In this document: positions 1 to 8,647 of the stretch, piece by piece
Layout of the letters: each line of letters starts with the position of its first letter
Numbering within the stretch: position 1 is the first letter of the stretch
Source: Bacillus sp. FJAT-45037
Lineage (GTDB): Bacteria > Bacillota > Bacilli > Bacillales > Bacillaceae_D
Reading direction: 5' to 3'
Length of the DNA stretch: 64,000 nucleotides
NCBI RefSeq assembly: GCF_002797325.1
Contig: NZ_NISN01000004.1
Span: 60,517-124,516 of the forward strand
Notes under the pieces: generated by a model
What the model was told of the DNA's origin: nothing
The model's database searches: none
Seen by the model: only the letters and a program-made list of their open reading frames with translations
Translations under genes and position numbers: made by a program

Positions 1-83
1 TTTCATGCATATAATTGATTCATTGCGTATGCCATTGATCATCTTAGATGAATTCTAAACTTAACATGTGGATCTGATCCTCA

Positions 84-518
84 ATGAGTTCTAGTAGAAT
101 TTTTCGATCTTTGTTTATTGGCTCTATTGCCATGTGGTCTTTTCTATTATTTGAGGGAGATTTACTGAGTGGTGATTTCTTCAATATCTTATCGTTTTCT
201 TTTGGAACCATTTTTATCATTTTTTCCATCATAACAGGTTCATTTTTGGAAGGTTTTGAAACGAAGCACCAGGTAAAAACGTACCTCCCGCTTTCCATGT
301 TCATCTACGAGATCTATTCTGTCGTACTTTATAATATTTTCATGATCGAGATCAACATCATGATTATCCTTTCATTTGCGATAGTCATTAGCTTGATTGA
401 TTTGGTAGTGAGTAAAATGGTGAAAAACAAATCTATGAGGCAGGATTTAGCAAATGTAGTATTAGCTTTTCCGCTGCTTGCTTTCTTCATGGGATTTGTG
501 CTCACTAATTTTATTTAA
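84..518 (+). CDS. Small integral membrane protein of unknown function
   Basis: I do not recognise this 144-residue protein. It has about four hydrophobic segments (near residues 8-23, 34-52, 67-105 and 124-143) with short charged loops, so it should sit in the cytoplasmic membrane. The ATG is the first start after an in-frame stop nine bases upstream and has no convincing ribosome binding site, so the gene may have lost its original 5' end. It stands alone, just upstream of a group II intron remnant that begins about 85 bases after its stop. No catalytic motif is visible. Confidence 0.55.
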   Translation: MSSSRIFRSLFIGSIAMWSFLLFEGDLLSGDFFNILSFSFGTIFIIFSIITGSFLEGFETKHQVKTYLPLSMFIYEIYSVVLYNIFMIEINIMIILSFAIVISLIDLVVSKMVKNKSMRQDLANVVLAFPLLAFFMGFVLTNFI

Positions 519-603
519 ATAACCTTGCAGATAGTTAACAAAGTAACAGAGCGTTTTTAGAACAGCACCAGGGACGTGTTTTGACTAACGGAGCAGGTTA
601 GTT

Positions 604-2400
604 GTGCGAAACGTTTCTACCCCAAACGGAGAATGGTCACATTACTTCATTAAAAGGTAGACAGTTTCATTATTGAAATTGAAGGGTTATATCGAAGAAT
701 CAAATGAAAGGGTAACGCCTTGAAGGGTTCTCTCTGAGTCGAGTAGCACTGGAATTAGTAAGAATGATAGTGTTATAAGCTCGGCAAAAAGGCGTGAGAA
801 TTTACCGTAACAGTGATTGTGGCTGACGAAAGGCTACCCGCGGGGGTGGTGTAAATCATGATGCTTGAGTTGATTGAATATGGTGAGGATGCTTAATATC
901 CTATAAGAATGGGGTAAGCTGACGAACTTCTGAATGTACGGGTCTACACCTGCAATACATAGAAATGTGTATATCACCAAATTGTGAGGTTGGCAGTGGA
1001 TGAGTAAAACTAACTAATATGAAAATCCATGATATGTTTCAGGCATATGAACGGCTGACAGGCTTACAGGAAGCATCTACGTTCTTTCTATAATAGATAT
1101 AATTCAACGTTGTAAGCTGATAACGTGGAAGGCTTACTCCTAATGAAACGGTTGTAAGGAAAGCAATAATGAGATTAGTTATTGTATAACTTACTCTTAT
1201 ATCAGTGAAGGTGGTGGCACAGTACCGATGAAATGTCTAATCCACATGGAGGGATAGCCACTAGACTAATAAAGAATCATTCACCATGTAAGACAGTTCT
1301 TCATCGGTTAATAAGGTTCTTGTCAGACTAAAAGAGGTTCAACTCCCAAGGGAGTCACCGACTTGTTAAAACGAAAGAAACTGCGACACAATGAGTATTA
1401 TGATATGCAACAGTGTTTTGATAATCTATATGCTCAAAGTGTCGATGGTCAAAATTTCTATGACTTAATGGAAATCATTAGTTCTAAAGAGAATATTCGT
1501 CTTGCCTATCGAAACATCAAAAGAAATACAGGTAGTAAAACGGCTGGCTCAAATAAATTAACGATTGACGATGTAAAAAGCTTATCAGTTGAAGAAGTAA
1601 TTGAAAAAGTACTAACTATGCTTGATTCATATAAACCCGAAAAAGTAAGGCGTGTTTTCATACCTAAGGCGAATGGGAAAACTAGACCATTAGGTATACC
1701 TACAATCTGGGATAGGATTCTTCAACAGTGTATTCTCCAAGTGCTAGAACCAATATGTGAAGCTAGGTTCCATAAGCATAGCTATGGTTTCAGACCGAAC
1801 AGAAGCACTCATCATGCAAAAGCTAGGTTTGAATTTCTTATTAATCAAACAGGGCTTCATCATTGTATTGATGTTGATATTAAAGGTTTCTTTGATAATG
1901 TGAATCATAGTAAACTACTAAAACAAATTTGGTCGCTTGGGATGAGAGATAAGTCTTTACTTTCTATCATTTCAAAACTTTTAAAAGCAGAAATTGAAGG
2001 GGAAGGTTTTCCAACCAAAGGAACGCCCCAAGGCGGTATCTTATCGCCACTTCTTTCGAACATCGTCTTAAATGAATTAGATTGGTGGGTTAGTGATCAG
2101 TGGGAAACTTTTGAAACAAGATTCGATTATAAGTATCCTGGAAAATACTATCCACTGAAAAAGACGAAATTGAAAGAATGTTATATTGTGAGGTACGCCG
2201 ATGATTTCAAAGTTCTGTGTCGCACTCGTACACAAGCTATTAAAATGAATTATGCTATCAAGGACTTTCTAAAAACTCGATTACATCTTGAAACGAGTGA
2301 AGAAAAGTCAAAAGTCATAAACCTTAAAAAGAATTCGTCAGAATTCCTTGGATTCTCGATTCGAGCCATTCGAAAAGGTAAAACTCGAATGGGCTTGTTT
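604..2400 (+). mobile_element. Group II intron, 3'-truncated
   Basis: A bacterial group II intron 5' boundary motif (GTGCGAAAC, beginning at 604) is followed by about 760 bases of non-coding DNA of the size expected for ribozyme domains I-III and part of IV, and then by an intron-type reverse transcriptase reading frame. No 3' half is present: maturase domain X, the rest of domain IV and domains V/VI are missing, and the sequence passes straight into a truncated recombinase gene near 2385-2425. The element should be unable to splice or move by itself. The right limit is approximate. Confidence 0.75.
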
Positions 2401-2424
2401 ACGTGTGGTGCTCTTTTTAAATGA
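1363..2424 (+). pseudogene. ltrA: Group II intron reverse transcriptase, C-terminally truncated
   Basis: This encodes the first 353 residues of a group II intron reverse transcriptase, normally about 420-600 residues. Visible landmarks include a finger motif KPEKVRRVFIPKANGKTRPL, the PQGG motif (TPQGGILSPLLSNI) and the polymerase YADD motif (IVRYADDFKVL). Similarity to the family ends soon after EFLGFSIRAIRKGKTR. The thumb/maturase domain needed for splicing and any endonuclease domain are gone; the last residues come from antisense sequence of a neighbouring recombinase gene. The TTG start sits about 760 bases into the intron, as is normal for a domain IV frame. It is a relic of mobility. 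Confidence 0.8.
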
Positions 2425-2955
2425 AACATGCAGCGGATACTCAATGACATCTTCATCATAAAGCCACCTTAAAAACCCTTTGACCACGACGTTCTTGCGG
2501 GTGCGAGTAGAAGAGGGATACCCGACTTTCCCATCGTTCCGTTTCAATTGTTTGAGCCAATCTTGGTATTGTCTGATATGACGTTTTTCTACTCGTTTAA
2601 GGTAAGAAGGTAGTTCTTCATCCTCAGTCTGTTCATTAGAGATGAGGAAATGGATGAAGGTGTAGAATTGTAGAATATCACGAATATATTCTTTCTTGGT
2701 TTGTTCCGTTTTATTTTTGCTCTCATCATCGTAAGTGGATTTATGTAAGTAATAATAGATAAGCTCTTGGTCAGTGAACGAATCAAAGGAAGATAAGGTT
2801 AATTGCTCATTCTCAAACAACTTCATTTCAAGTTGATCATATTGACTACTATCTAAGAATGATCTGTATAGAGAGGCAAGGTCTGTTTGCTCATGTTGTG
2901 ATAAAGTATGGGTGTTTACTATAGAAAGAGAATCATTTATGGAACGTACCATCAT
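2338..2955 (-). pseudogene. Tyrosine recombinase/integrase, N-terminal fragment
   Basis: The minus-strand frame starts at an ATG with a good ribosome binding site (GAGGTGATAAC). It encodes an N-terminal SAM-like, core-binding domain of a XerC/phage-integrase type recombinase: a helical region ending in TRKNVVVKGFLRWLYDEDVI, which is characteristic of the DNA-clamping domain. The catalytic C-terminal domain (R...HxxR...Y) is absent. Roughly the last 25-30 residues are antisense to the group II intron, so intron and integrase have truncated each other at one junction (about 2385-2425). I infer it is inactive. The native part covers about 2425-2955. Confidence 0.7.
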
Positions 2956-3296
2956 GTTATCACCTCATTATCTTTAATAAGTTTATAAGTGGTTTAAACA
3001 TATCATAATAAGACAACCATTTTAAATAAAATCATGGGTATATTAATTATAGATAGAATAATACCTTATTTTTCTATGAATCAATTATCTTTAAATAAAG
3101 ATAAAATAAATAAATTTAAACATTATAGAAGATAGAATTTAATTTGGTGGAATTGTATTATGAAGACATTTTTATCTTTGAATACTTATTCGTTATTTTC
3201 TTTTGTGTGAATACACCTTTAACTATCTTTGTTATTTGTAGTAAAATATATATAAGAATTGGGCATGAGTTCTTTATAAAGAAGGAGCGATGAAAA
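2956..3296. other. AT-rich divergent intergenic region
   Basis: This stretch separates the leftward recombinase fragment from the rightward gene at 3297. It is very AT-rich, with several promoter-like TATA stretches (for example TAAAATATATATAAG near 3241-3256) but no single unambiguous promoter. A ribosome binding site (AAGGAGCGATG) lies just before the next gene. I see no RNA gene or repeat in it. Confidence 0.4.
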
Positions 3297-3617
3297 ATGG
3301 ATAAAAGTAGTAACAGTATTCTGACGTTCTCTGATGCAGAAATCCTTAAAAGATACGAATTATTTGTTAGCCAATTTCTCATGAGCGAGGAGAAGGTTAA
3401 TCGAAAAGAAATATTGCCGCGATATTGGACGGTTACTGTTTTGGAAAAAGATTTCAACGTAACGATTGAGCTAAAAAATATTGGGGATTGGCATGGTGTC
3501 GCCCAATGGTGCGCAGTTGTCACAGAACCTACTGGGGATCAATCAAACTATCTACTGTTTAAGCGAGAGATTGAAGAATGGGCAGCGGAGCAAAGAACAT
3601 TGAGGGGATTAGAATAA
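3297..3617 (+). CDS. Conserved-looking hypothetical protein, 106 aa
   Basis: I do not recognise this soluble 106-residue protein. It has a helical N-terminal third, a central run with alternating hydrophobic pattern (YWTVTVLEKDFNVTIELKNI) that suggests a beta-sheet, and a charged helical C-terminus (KREIEEWAAEQRTLRGLE). The ATG follows an AAGGAGCGATG ribosome binding site. It lies 50 bases upstream of the helix-turn-helix gene and may share its transcript with the AbiH-like defence gene. Confidence 0.55.
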   Translation: MDKSSNSILTFSDAEILKRYELFVSQFLMSEEKVNRKEILPRYWTVTVLEKDFNVTIELKNIGDWHGVAQWCAVVTEPTGDQSNYLLFKREIEEWAAEQRTLRGLE

Positions 3618-3668
3618 TCCTACATTATTACATGAGTAACATTGGTCTAATTAAGGGGGAAAAGTGAG

Positions 3669-4652
3669 TTGAATGCAAAAGCAGCAGCAGACATACTAAG
3701 TGTTAGTTTAACCACGATATCTACCTATATAAAAGAGGGGATTCTTATCCCTGACAACATGGATTCATGGCATATAGAGGGTGAGTATATCATTCCAGAT
3801 GAACAAGTGGATATGTTAAAAGAGAAGTTATATCCAGGAGGGCTTACAACCAAACAGACGTCTGACTATGTAGGGAATGGGTGTAAACCATATCAAATCT
3901 TAGCGGCCATCAATAAAGAGGAATTAACGGTTAAAGTCAGTAATGTATTAAGTAAGCCTGTTTACTATGTCCAAGAAGATGAAAAGCTTGAACAGTTTAA
4001 ACAGAAGTTTCTATCGAAAAAGAAGAAAAGCGAGAAGCATTTTGATTCACAGCAACGAATCTTTCTTTACCAATCCTATCGAGATAATCAATCTGGTGAA
4101 GTGGTACGTGTGATGTCTATCGATAAAGAGGAAGGGTACGCACTGAATGCGATGGGAGAACGTATTCCTCTAGCTCAATTGCCTTTGCATTATGAGCCGT
4201 TGACCACCTATAACATCGGTAAGTTAAATAACCGGATAGGGGAAGTAACCTTTAGTTTTATTGTACCTAGTCATATTCGTGCTTTAACCTTTACCTTTAT
4301 AGAAAAAATTGCTGAACAAAGCGGTGTAAGAAACTATTTTATAGAAGAAACTGATCAGAAGCTAATCGTGAAGTGCAAACCATTCCTTATTCGATTCGAT
4401 GAGGGAAGTGTGGATCACGACTTATTGGAACATGCTAAACGCTCGTTGGTAAGTGGCAAGATACAGGAGAGAAAAGAAGACTTTTTCTTTGCGAGTACAG
4501 ATCGTAAAGTAAACGTGGTATTGGAGGAAAAACTATTTTTGGAGGTTGAAAAAAGAGCAAAGAATGAAGGGATAGACGTCGATATATTTATAAATAAAAC
4601 GATAAGAGATGCAGTGACAAGTACTTTCTATAATGGTGATATTGATGGGTAA
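3669..4652 (+). CDS. Helix-turn-helix protein paired with the AbiH-like gene
   Basis: This 327-residue protein starts at TTG behind an AAGGGGGAAA ribosome binding site. Residues 1-25 (NAKAAADILSVSLTTISTYI) resemble a MerR/excisionase-type helix-turn-helix, and a second similar unit follows near residues 58-85. The C-terminal 40 residues (VLEEKLFLEVEKRAKNEGID) have the strand-helix-helix pattern of a ribbon-helix-helix. It is probably a DNA-binding regulator or plasmid maintenance protein; the precise role is unknown. Its end overlaps the AbiH-like frame by 20 bases, implying translational coupling. A decayed copy of its extreme 3' end lies at 22180-22269. Confidence 0.6.
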   Translation: MNAKAAADILSVSLTTISTYIKEGILIPDNMDSWHIEGEYIIPDEQVDMLKEKLYPGGLTTKQTSDYVGNGCKPYQILAAINKEELTVKVSNVLSKPVYYVQEDEKLEQFKQKFLSKKKKSEKHFDSQQRIFLYQSYRDNQSGEVVRVMSIDKEEGYALNAMGERIPLAQLPLHYEPLTTYNIGKLNNRIGEVTFSFIVPSHIRALTFTFIEKIAEQSGVRNYFIEETDQKLIVKCKPFLIRFDEGSVDHDLLEHAKRSLVSGKIQERKEDFFFASTDRKVNVVLEEKLFLEVEKRAKNEGIDVDIFINKTIRDAVTSTFYNGDIDG

Positions 4653-5583
4653 TCTCTTTGTTATAGGAAACGGTTTCGACCGCTCACATGGGTTACCTAC
4701 TTCTTATCAAGATTTTAGAGACTTTTGTTTAAGTAAGAGTGAAAATATAACTGTCGATGAACTAATTGTGCCAGAAGAGAAATTATTACCTGATGGTGGT
4801 CTACATTATGATGAAGATGAGGTCCTATCAATGCTCTTTTACTTAATAAGTACGGCAGAAGGGAGTATTGATAAGTGGCAAGACGTAGAAAACTCATTAG
4901 GTAGATTGGACTTTGATGCGGTTTTTGATTGGGTGGAGGATATAAAAGATAAAGAAGGTGATGTTGATCATTGGAAAATGGCCGCCGTATATGGAGAGAT
5001 TGCATCAGGTCTCGTTATTCCAACTGCTAGAATACAAGAGCTTTTCAATCAGTGGGTAAATTCTATAGATATTTCTTTGGCTGCTGAAAAAAATGATTTC
5101 AAACAAATTCTAAGTCAAAACGATAAGTTTTTAACCTTTAACTACACTGATACATTGGAAGAACTGTACGGTATAGCTGAAGAAAATGTTTGTCATATTC
5201 ATGGTAGGCAGTATGACGAAATCCTTTTTGGGCATGGTGATTTCGAAGATCATTCCGAAGATCATATGGCTCGGTACATTGGTTCAGAAGATGGTTTAAG
5301 CCGAATCCACAACCAGTTGAGGAAGGATACTGACCAAGCCTTAAAGGTGAATATAAATTTCTTCAAAGAGCTAAAAGATATAAAAACGATCTATTCTTAT
5401 GGGTTTTCATTTAGTAAGGTTGACCTAGTTTACTTGAGTGTCATATTTAATCAGGTTGATACTTCATATGTAACATGGTCGTTTAATGATTATGAAAATC
5501 AGTTTGTTTTGAGGCAGTGGGAAGGGGTCTTAAAGGAGTTAGGTTTTAAAGGAGACTTTACTACATTTACTATAAAGAATTAA
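4633..5583 (+). CDS. AbiH-type phage abortive-infection protein
   Basis: The N-terminus carries the AbiH signature LFVIGNGFDRSHGLPTSYQDF (residues 8-28), the hallmark of the bacteriophage abortive infection AbiH family. A mid-protein segment FLTFNYTDTLEELYG followed by CHIHG is also typical of the family, as is a C-terminal YSYGFSFSKVDLVYL stretch. At 316 residues the length is normal and the frame is intact. AbiH is known from lactococcal plasmids, where it interrupts phage infection; the biochemical activity is not settled. Start could be ATG 4633 or ATG 4645; both lie inside the end of the upstream gene, so translation is coupled. A strong terminator follows directly. Confidence 0.88.
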   Translation: MVILMGNLFVIGNGFDRSHGLPTSYQDFRDFCLSKSENITVDELIVPEEKLLPDGGLHYDEDEVLSMLFYLISTAEGSIDKWQDVENSLGRLDFDAVFDWVEDIKDKEGDVDHWKMAAVYGEIASGLVIPTARIQELFNQWVNSIDISLAAEKNDFKQILSQNDKFLTFNYTDTLEELYGIAEENVCHIHGRQYDEILFGHGDFEDHSEDHMARYIGSEDGLSRIHNQLRKDTDQALKVNINFFKELKDIKTIYSYGFSFSKVDLVYLSVIFNQVDTSYVTWSFNDYENQFVLRQWEGVLKELGFKGDFTTFTIKN

Positions 5584-5588
5584 AAAGA

Positions 5589-5628
5589 AGCCCTCTGTAG
5601 TTGTCCTGGCAACTACAGAGGGCTCTTT
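5589..5628 (+). terminator. Rho-independent terminator after the AbiH gene
   Basis: A 15-bp perfect stem (AGCCCTCTGTAGTTG with its complement) around the loop TCCTGG is followed by CTTTT. It belongs to a small set of hairpins in this window sharing the loop (see also 7671 and 22487). Confidence 0.9.
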
Positions 5629-5753
5629 AGTGCTTACAGACATAAACCTGTATATACGATTATATATCCAATTATTAGTCAATTCAACGTATCAAGGTTC
5701 AAGCAGCAAGCAGAAGGTACACTTCATTAGAAGGAGTCCTTATATTTATATAG

Positions 5754-5834
5754 TTATTTTGCTTTAACTAGTTGCTTTCTCTTCTTTTGTTTTTGAATCG
5801 CTTTCTTTAATTCTACTGCAAGTTCTTTATTCAT
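5754..5834 (-). CDS. Divergent 26-aa basic micro-protein
   Basis: A 26-codon frame starts with ATG behind an AGAGGTG ribosome binding site and encodes MNKELAVELKKAIQKQKKRK plus six further residues, a lysine-rich amphipathic helix. The same arrangement recurs at 10127-10210, where a 27-residue peptide begins MKGVSKELAAELKKAVKKAK. Retention of start, ribosome binding site, ELKKA core and position relative to the adjacent two-gene cassette in both copies argues that it is a real gene. Function unknown; a helix that binds the neighbouring proteins or nucleic acid is conceivable. Confidence 0.6.
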   Translation of the reverse strand: MNKELAVELKKAIQKQKKRKQLVKAK

Positions 5835-5999
5835 TGACGTCACCTCTAAGAATAAATTTTACTACCATTATGCCCACTTGTACTGTTTCTATACGCATAC
5901 CCCCTCCTACCGAGTCATAGAATGTACCAAGTAGCCGATTAGACTTATGACCCAAACGTAAAGGAAGAAATGACCAAAAAAAGAAGAGGGGGGAGAGGC

Positions 6000-6458
6000 T
6001 TGAATACATTTAAATTAGATGTGGAAGACAAAAAAAGAAAAAAAGAAACGCAGTTCCAGATGACTTTATTAGATGAATCCGCGATTAAAGAATCACATGG
6101 AATCAAAGAGAGGACACGAAAGGTTAGGTGTGATAAGAAAACAGACATTAAAACCCCAGTTACTATGGAACAAAAACAAAAATTGATGATCTTAGCAAGA
6201 CAAGAAAGCATCAAAACAGGTGAAAGAGTATCTGTCACCCAGATGGCCTCTAAGCTTGTCCAAAAAGGGTTAATTGAATATGAATCTTTTCCAGATTGCG
6301 AATATGATCCTGCTTGGAAATGCGTACATGTGAAGATTACTCAATTTTATACTGATCAACTATTCAATTATGAGCTGGAATGGGATGTGAGTAAACGTGT
6401 CGCTGCAGCTAGGATTCTTTGTTTTATGTTAGAGAAGAGGGACGTTCATGAAATATAG
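6000..6458 (+). CDS. Ribbon-helix-helix-like protein, cassette copy 1, gene A
   Basis: The product has 152 residues when started at TTG 6000, which aligns with the ATG of the paralogue at 10379 and has the same AGAGGGGGGAGAGG ribosome binding site; an upstream ATG at 5970 lies ahead of that site and is unlikely. After a charged N-terminal tail the core TPVTMEQKQKLMILARQES, then ITQMASKLVQ-type helix, has the strand-helix-helix pattern of RHH DNA-binding proteins. A second possible unit follows (VHVKITQFYTDQLFNYELEW). The stop overlaps the next gene by 11 bases. Identity to the 10379 copy is high in the core and low in the tail. Probably a plasmid regulator; not matched to a named family. Confidence 0.65.
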   Translation: MNTFKLDVEDKKRKKETQFQMTLLDESAIKESHGIKERTRKVRCDKKTDIKTPVTMEQKQKLMILARQESIKTGERVSVTQMASKLVQKGLIEYESFPDCEYDPAWKCVHVKITQFYTDQLFNYELEWDVSKRVAAARILCFMLEKRDVHEI

Positions 6459-7032
6459 TGGAGCCGATCTGATTGGTGAAGAACGTTACTTGAAAAGTGG
6501 GGAAGCCTCTTGGAGATATAAACTGTTATTCAAGTGGTTTGCTTCCAAAGATACTACCCTACATCTACACTTACCTGAAACTTACCTGAAACGTTGTTGG
6601 TTAATGTGTGACGATATTAAAAGATATGCAGATGAAGAGATTGAACCAGACTTCATACTGAGTGTATTAGTTGAGAGCTTTTTAACAGAACTTGCAAAGC
6701 GAGGTTCACTCTTAGCTTACGAATATCTTATGGATCGCTATTCAAAAGTGTTGCAAGTTGCTCATTATCAGTTCAAGAAGGTAGATGAATTTGAGCTTTT
6801 TGAGAAGCCAAATGAACCCTTAGAAACATATACAGTTTCATTAGATCGAGACGCTGTTTATCGGTTAGAGTGGTTTTTAATGGAGTTAGACGAGGTTGTG
6901 CAAACGCATGGTTTAACAGTAGAGAAAGTATTAGAAATTCTGTTTTGCTATGTTATTGAACTCGTTAAAAAAGGCGGAGGAGAGCAATTTTTCAAGAAAT
7001 TGATTTCGCATATTGATAATATTGAAGATTGA
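6448..7032 (+). CDS. Ribbon-helix-helix-like protein, cassette copy 1, gene B
   Basis: This 194-residue protein overlaps the end of gene A, so the pair is translationally coupled. Two segments look like strand-helix-helix units: LHLHLPETYLKRCWLMCDDI with the following SVLVESFLTELAKRG, and YTVSLDRDAVYRLEWFLMEL with the following KVLEILFCYVIELVKKG. The middle (YLMDRYSKVLQVAHYQFKKV) is nearly unchanged in the paralogue at 10836. I infer a sequence-specific DNA-binding partner of gene A. A terminator follows at 7072. Confidence 0.65.
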   Translation: MKYSGADLIGEERYLKSGEASWRYKLLFKWFASKDTTLHLHLPETYLKRCWLMCDDIKRYADEEIEPDFILSVLVESFLTELAKRGSLLAYEYLMDRYSKVLQVAHYQFKKVDEFELFEKPNEPLETYTVSLDRDAVYRLEWFLMELDEVVQTHGLTVEKVLEILFCYVIELVKKGGGEQFFKKLISHIDNIED

Positions 7033-7071
7033 TATTTAAACATATAAAGAAGATACTTCCAAGTAACAGTG

Positions 7072-7116
7072 AAAGCCATCCACTTCTTATTTCGTTAAAA
7101 GAGTGGTGGCTTTTTC
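7072..7116 (+). terminator. Terminator after cassette copy 1
   Basis: AAAGCCATCCACT pairs with AGTGGTGGCTTTTT (one G:T pair) around a 17-base loop, ending in a T-run. Confidence 0.8.
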
Positions 7117-7139
7117 ATATAAATTCATATAAGGATTAA

Positions 7140-7358
7140 CTAAGATGATCGTTGCTTTATTTGGTAATCCACAGTTGCTTTTAATAATTTACACATAGCT
7201 TGACCGGTAACCATTCCATTCTTGGAATGGTCTAAGTGAGCTAGCATAGCCCCTAAAAAGTAAAAATTAGCGTCATGCCTCTCATCTATTGAGAGGTTAG
7301 CATCAGCATACTGCATTACCTCTTGAAATATCTCCGCATACTTTTCCAACAAGTTCAA
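7140..7358 (-). CDS. Small helical protein, paralogue of the one at 22775
   Basis: The product is about 70 residues and all-helical, with the central motif ERHDANFYFLGAMLAHLDHS. The paralogue at 22775-22981 shares KERHDANFYFSGAILSHLEHS and the ending LKAAVDYQI, so this is a real, duplicated family. TTG starts are likely (AAGGAGATTGAAC precedes); the third codon, TTG 7352, has better spacing from the ribosome binding site than the first. Unlike the other copy it has no helix-turn-helix gene upstream. The function is unknown. Confidence 0.6.
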   Translation of the reverse strand: MNLLEKYAEIFQEVMQYADANLSIDERHDANFYFLGAMLAHLDHSKNGMVTGQAMCKLLKATVDYQIKQRSS

Positions 7359-7418
7359 TCTCCTTAGCCAGCAGGTGATTGGATACCGAAAAATGCTCTA
7401 TGGCAGGATGATGAAAGA

Positions 7419-7661
7419 GTGTTCGTTATTATTGGATATGGACATGGGACCTTAGCGGTCGGTGGTAATATCTTCAGTGTAAATGTCTCCACTAAAGAAA
7501 AATTACAAATTACTCAATATGAAAGTGACATTCAAATTTTAGATTTTAAGATAGAAGATGGGATCTTATATTATAACGGCATTAAATATACAGGTTCTAA
7601 GAATGAGAAATCTGAGACATATACAAATAATATATCGCTTGATTCGATGTTAAGTTATTGA
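7419..7661 (+). pseudogene. Probable C-terminal fragment of a larger gene
   Basis: The frame is open without a start for 14-15 codons before the GTG at 7419 (PAGDWIPKNALWQDDER precedes), has no ribosome binding site, and its upstream edge abuts an unrelated minus-strand gene. The sequence looks like beta-rich protein (YGHGTLAVGGNIFSVNVSTK) cut at its N-terminus. It ends normally before a strong terminator. I do not recognise the parent protein. Confidence 0.4.
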
Positions 7662-7670
7662 AATTTAATA

Positions 7671-7710
7671 AAGCCCTCCTGATTGTCCTGGCAATCGTGA
7701 GGGCTTTTTG
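7671..7710 (+). terminator. Terminator with the shared TCCTGG loop
   Basis: AAGCCCTCCTGATTG pairs imperfectly with CAATCGTGAGGGCTT around TCCTGG and ends in TTTTT; same architecture as the hairpins at 5589 and 22487. Confidence 0.85.
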
Positions 7711-7871
7711 GTTAAAACAGGGAATCGTCCTGTAAATCAAATTATAAAGGATGCGACTGTATTAATGAAGGGCTATGACTCTTGAAATTTTCATTCATTC
7801 CACAATAAAATATTGGATATAAGACATTCTAAATAGTACTGAATATATTAGTGATTAGAGGTGGATTTTCT

Positions 7872-8531
7872 ATGTGCGGTAGATATACTTTGACAGCAAG
7901 TAAAGAGCAGATTGAAGAACAGCTCGGTGTGCAATTAGATGATTACCAACCAAGGTACAATATAGCTCCCAGTCAGCCTGTGTTAAGTTTAATTTCAGAT
8001 GGAGAAAATAGGAGAGCTGGATACTTAAAATGGGGTCTTGTTCCTGTATGGGCGAAAGATCCAAAGATAGGACATAAGATGATTAATGCTCGTGGTGAAA
8101 CAGTGGATGAAAAACCTGCTTTTAACCGATTACTTAAACGCCGCCGTTGTTTAATTGTAGCCGATGGCTTTTATGAGTGGAAAAGAACCGAAGAAAAAAA
8201 GAAGCCATATCGAATCACTGTAAATGATGATATTTTTACCTTTGCAGGCTTATGGGATAGGTGGGAGTCTGATGATAAGGAAATTGTTTCTTGTACCATA
8301 CTTACAACAGAGCCTAATGAGTTTATGAAAGAAATTCATGATAGGATGCCAGTGATTTTGGGAGGAGAAGATAGGAATATGTGGTTAGATCCATCTATTG
8401 AGGATAAAGATATCTTAACCCAACTTATAAAAGCATACCCTGCTAAAGATATGGATGCATACGAAGTATCACCTTTGGTTAATAATCCTAAAAACGAGAC
8501 GGAAGAATGCATAAGTTCCTTAGCAGAGTAA
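7872..8531 (+). CDS. SRAP-family protein (YedK/HMCES), abasic-site DNA shield
   Basis: Started at ATG 7872 behind AGAGGTGG, the product begins Met-Cys-Gly-Arg. Cys2 becomes the N-terminal nucleophile that covalently crosslinks abasic sites in single-stranded DNA, the known activity of this family. Other hallmarks: PRYNIAPSQPVLSL, WGLVPVWAKDP, MINARGETVDEKPAF (conserved Asn and Glu), RRCLIVADGFYEW, and IHDRMPVIL with the active-site His. At 219 residues it is complete. Such genes are frequent on plasmids and phages. An IS3-family element inserted about 50 bases downstream. Confidence 0.93.
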   Translation: MCGRYTLTASKEQIEEQLGVQLDDYQPRYNIAPSQPVLSLISDGENRRAGYLKWGLVPVWAKDPKIGHKMINARGETVDEKPAFNRLLKRRRCLIVADGFYEWKRTEEKKKPYRITVNDDIFTFAGLWDRWESDDKEIVSCTILTTEPNEFMKEIHDRMPVILGGEDRNMWLDPSIEDKDILTQLIKAYPAKDMDAYEVSPLVNNPKNETEECISSLAE

Positions 8532-8602
8532 TCATCTGTTGTAGATCTAATTCTAAATTGCTATTAATATCTATCAAAAAAAGAGTGCCCATTCGGTACC
8601 GC

Positions 8603-8646
8603 CCCCCGAAAGTTAGAGTAGATAATCTAACTTTCGGGGGTGTTTT
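8603..8646 (+). terminator. Hairpin inside the IS left end shielding orfA
   Basis: CCCCCGAAAGTTAGA and TCTAACTTTCGGGGG form a perfect 15-bp stem with an 8-base loop, followed by TGTTTTT. It sits directly upstream of the orfA start, where it can stop read-through transcription and mask the ribosome binding site, a known way for insertion sequences to limit transposase. Confidence 0.8.
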
Positions 8647-8647
8647 T

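Noticed and set aside
5970..5999. Upstream ATG of cassette copy 1 gene A
   Set aside because: It lies before the ribosome binding site; the paralogue starts at the position equivalent to TTG 6000.
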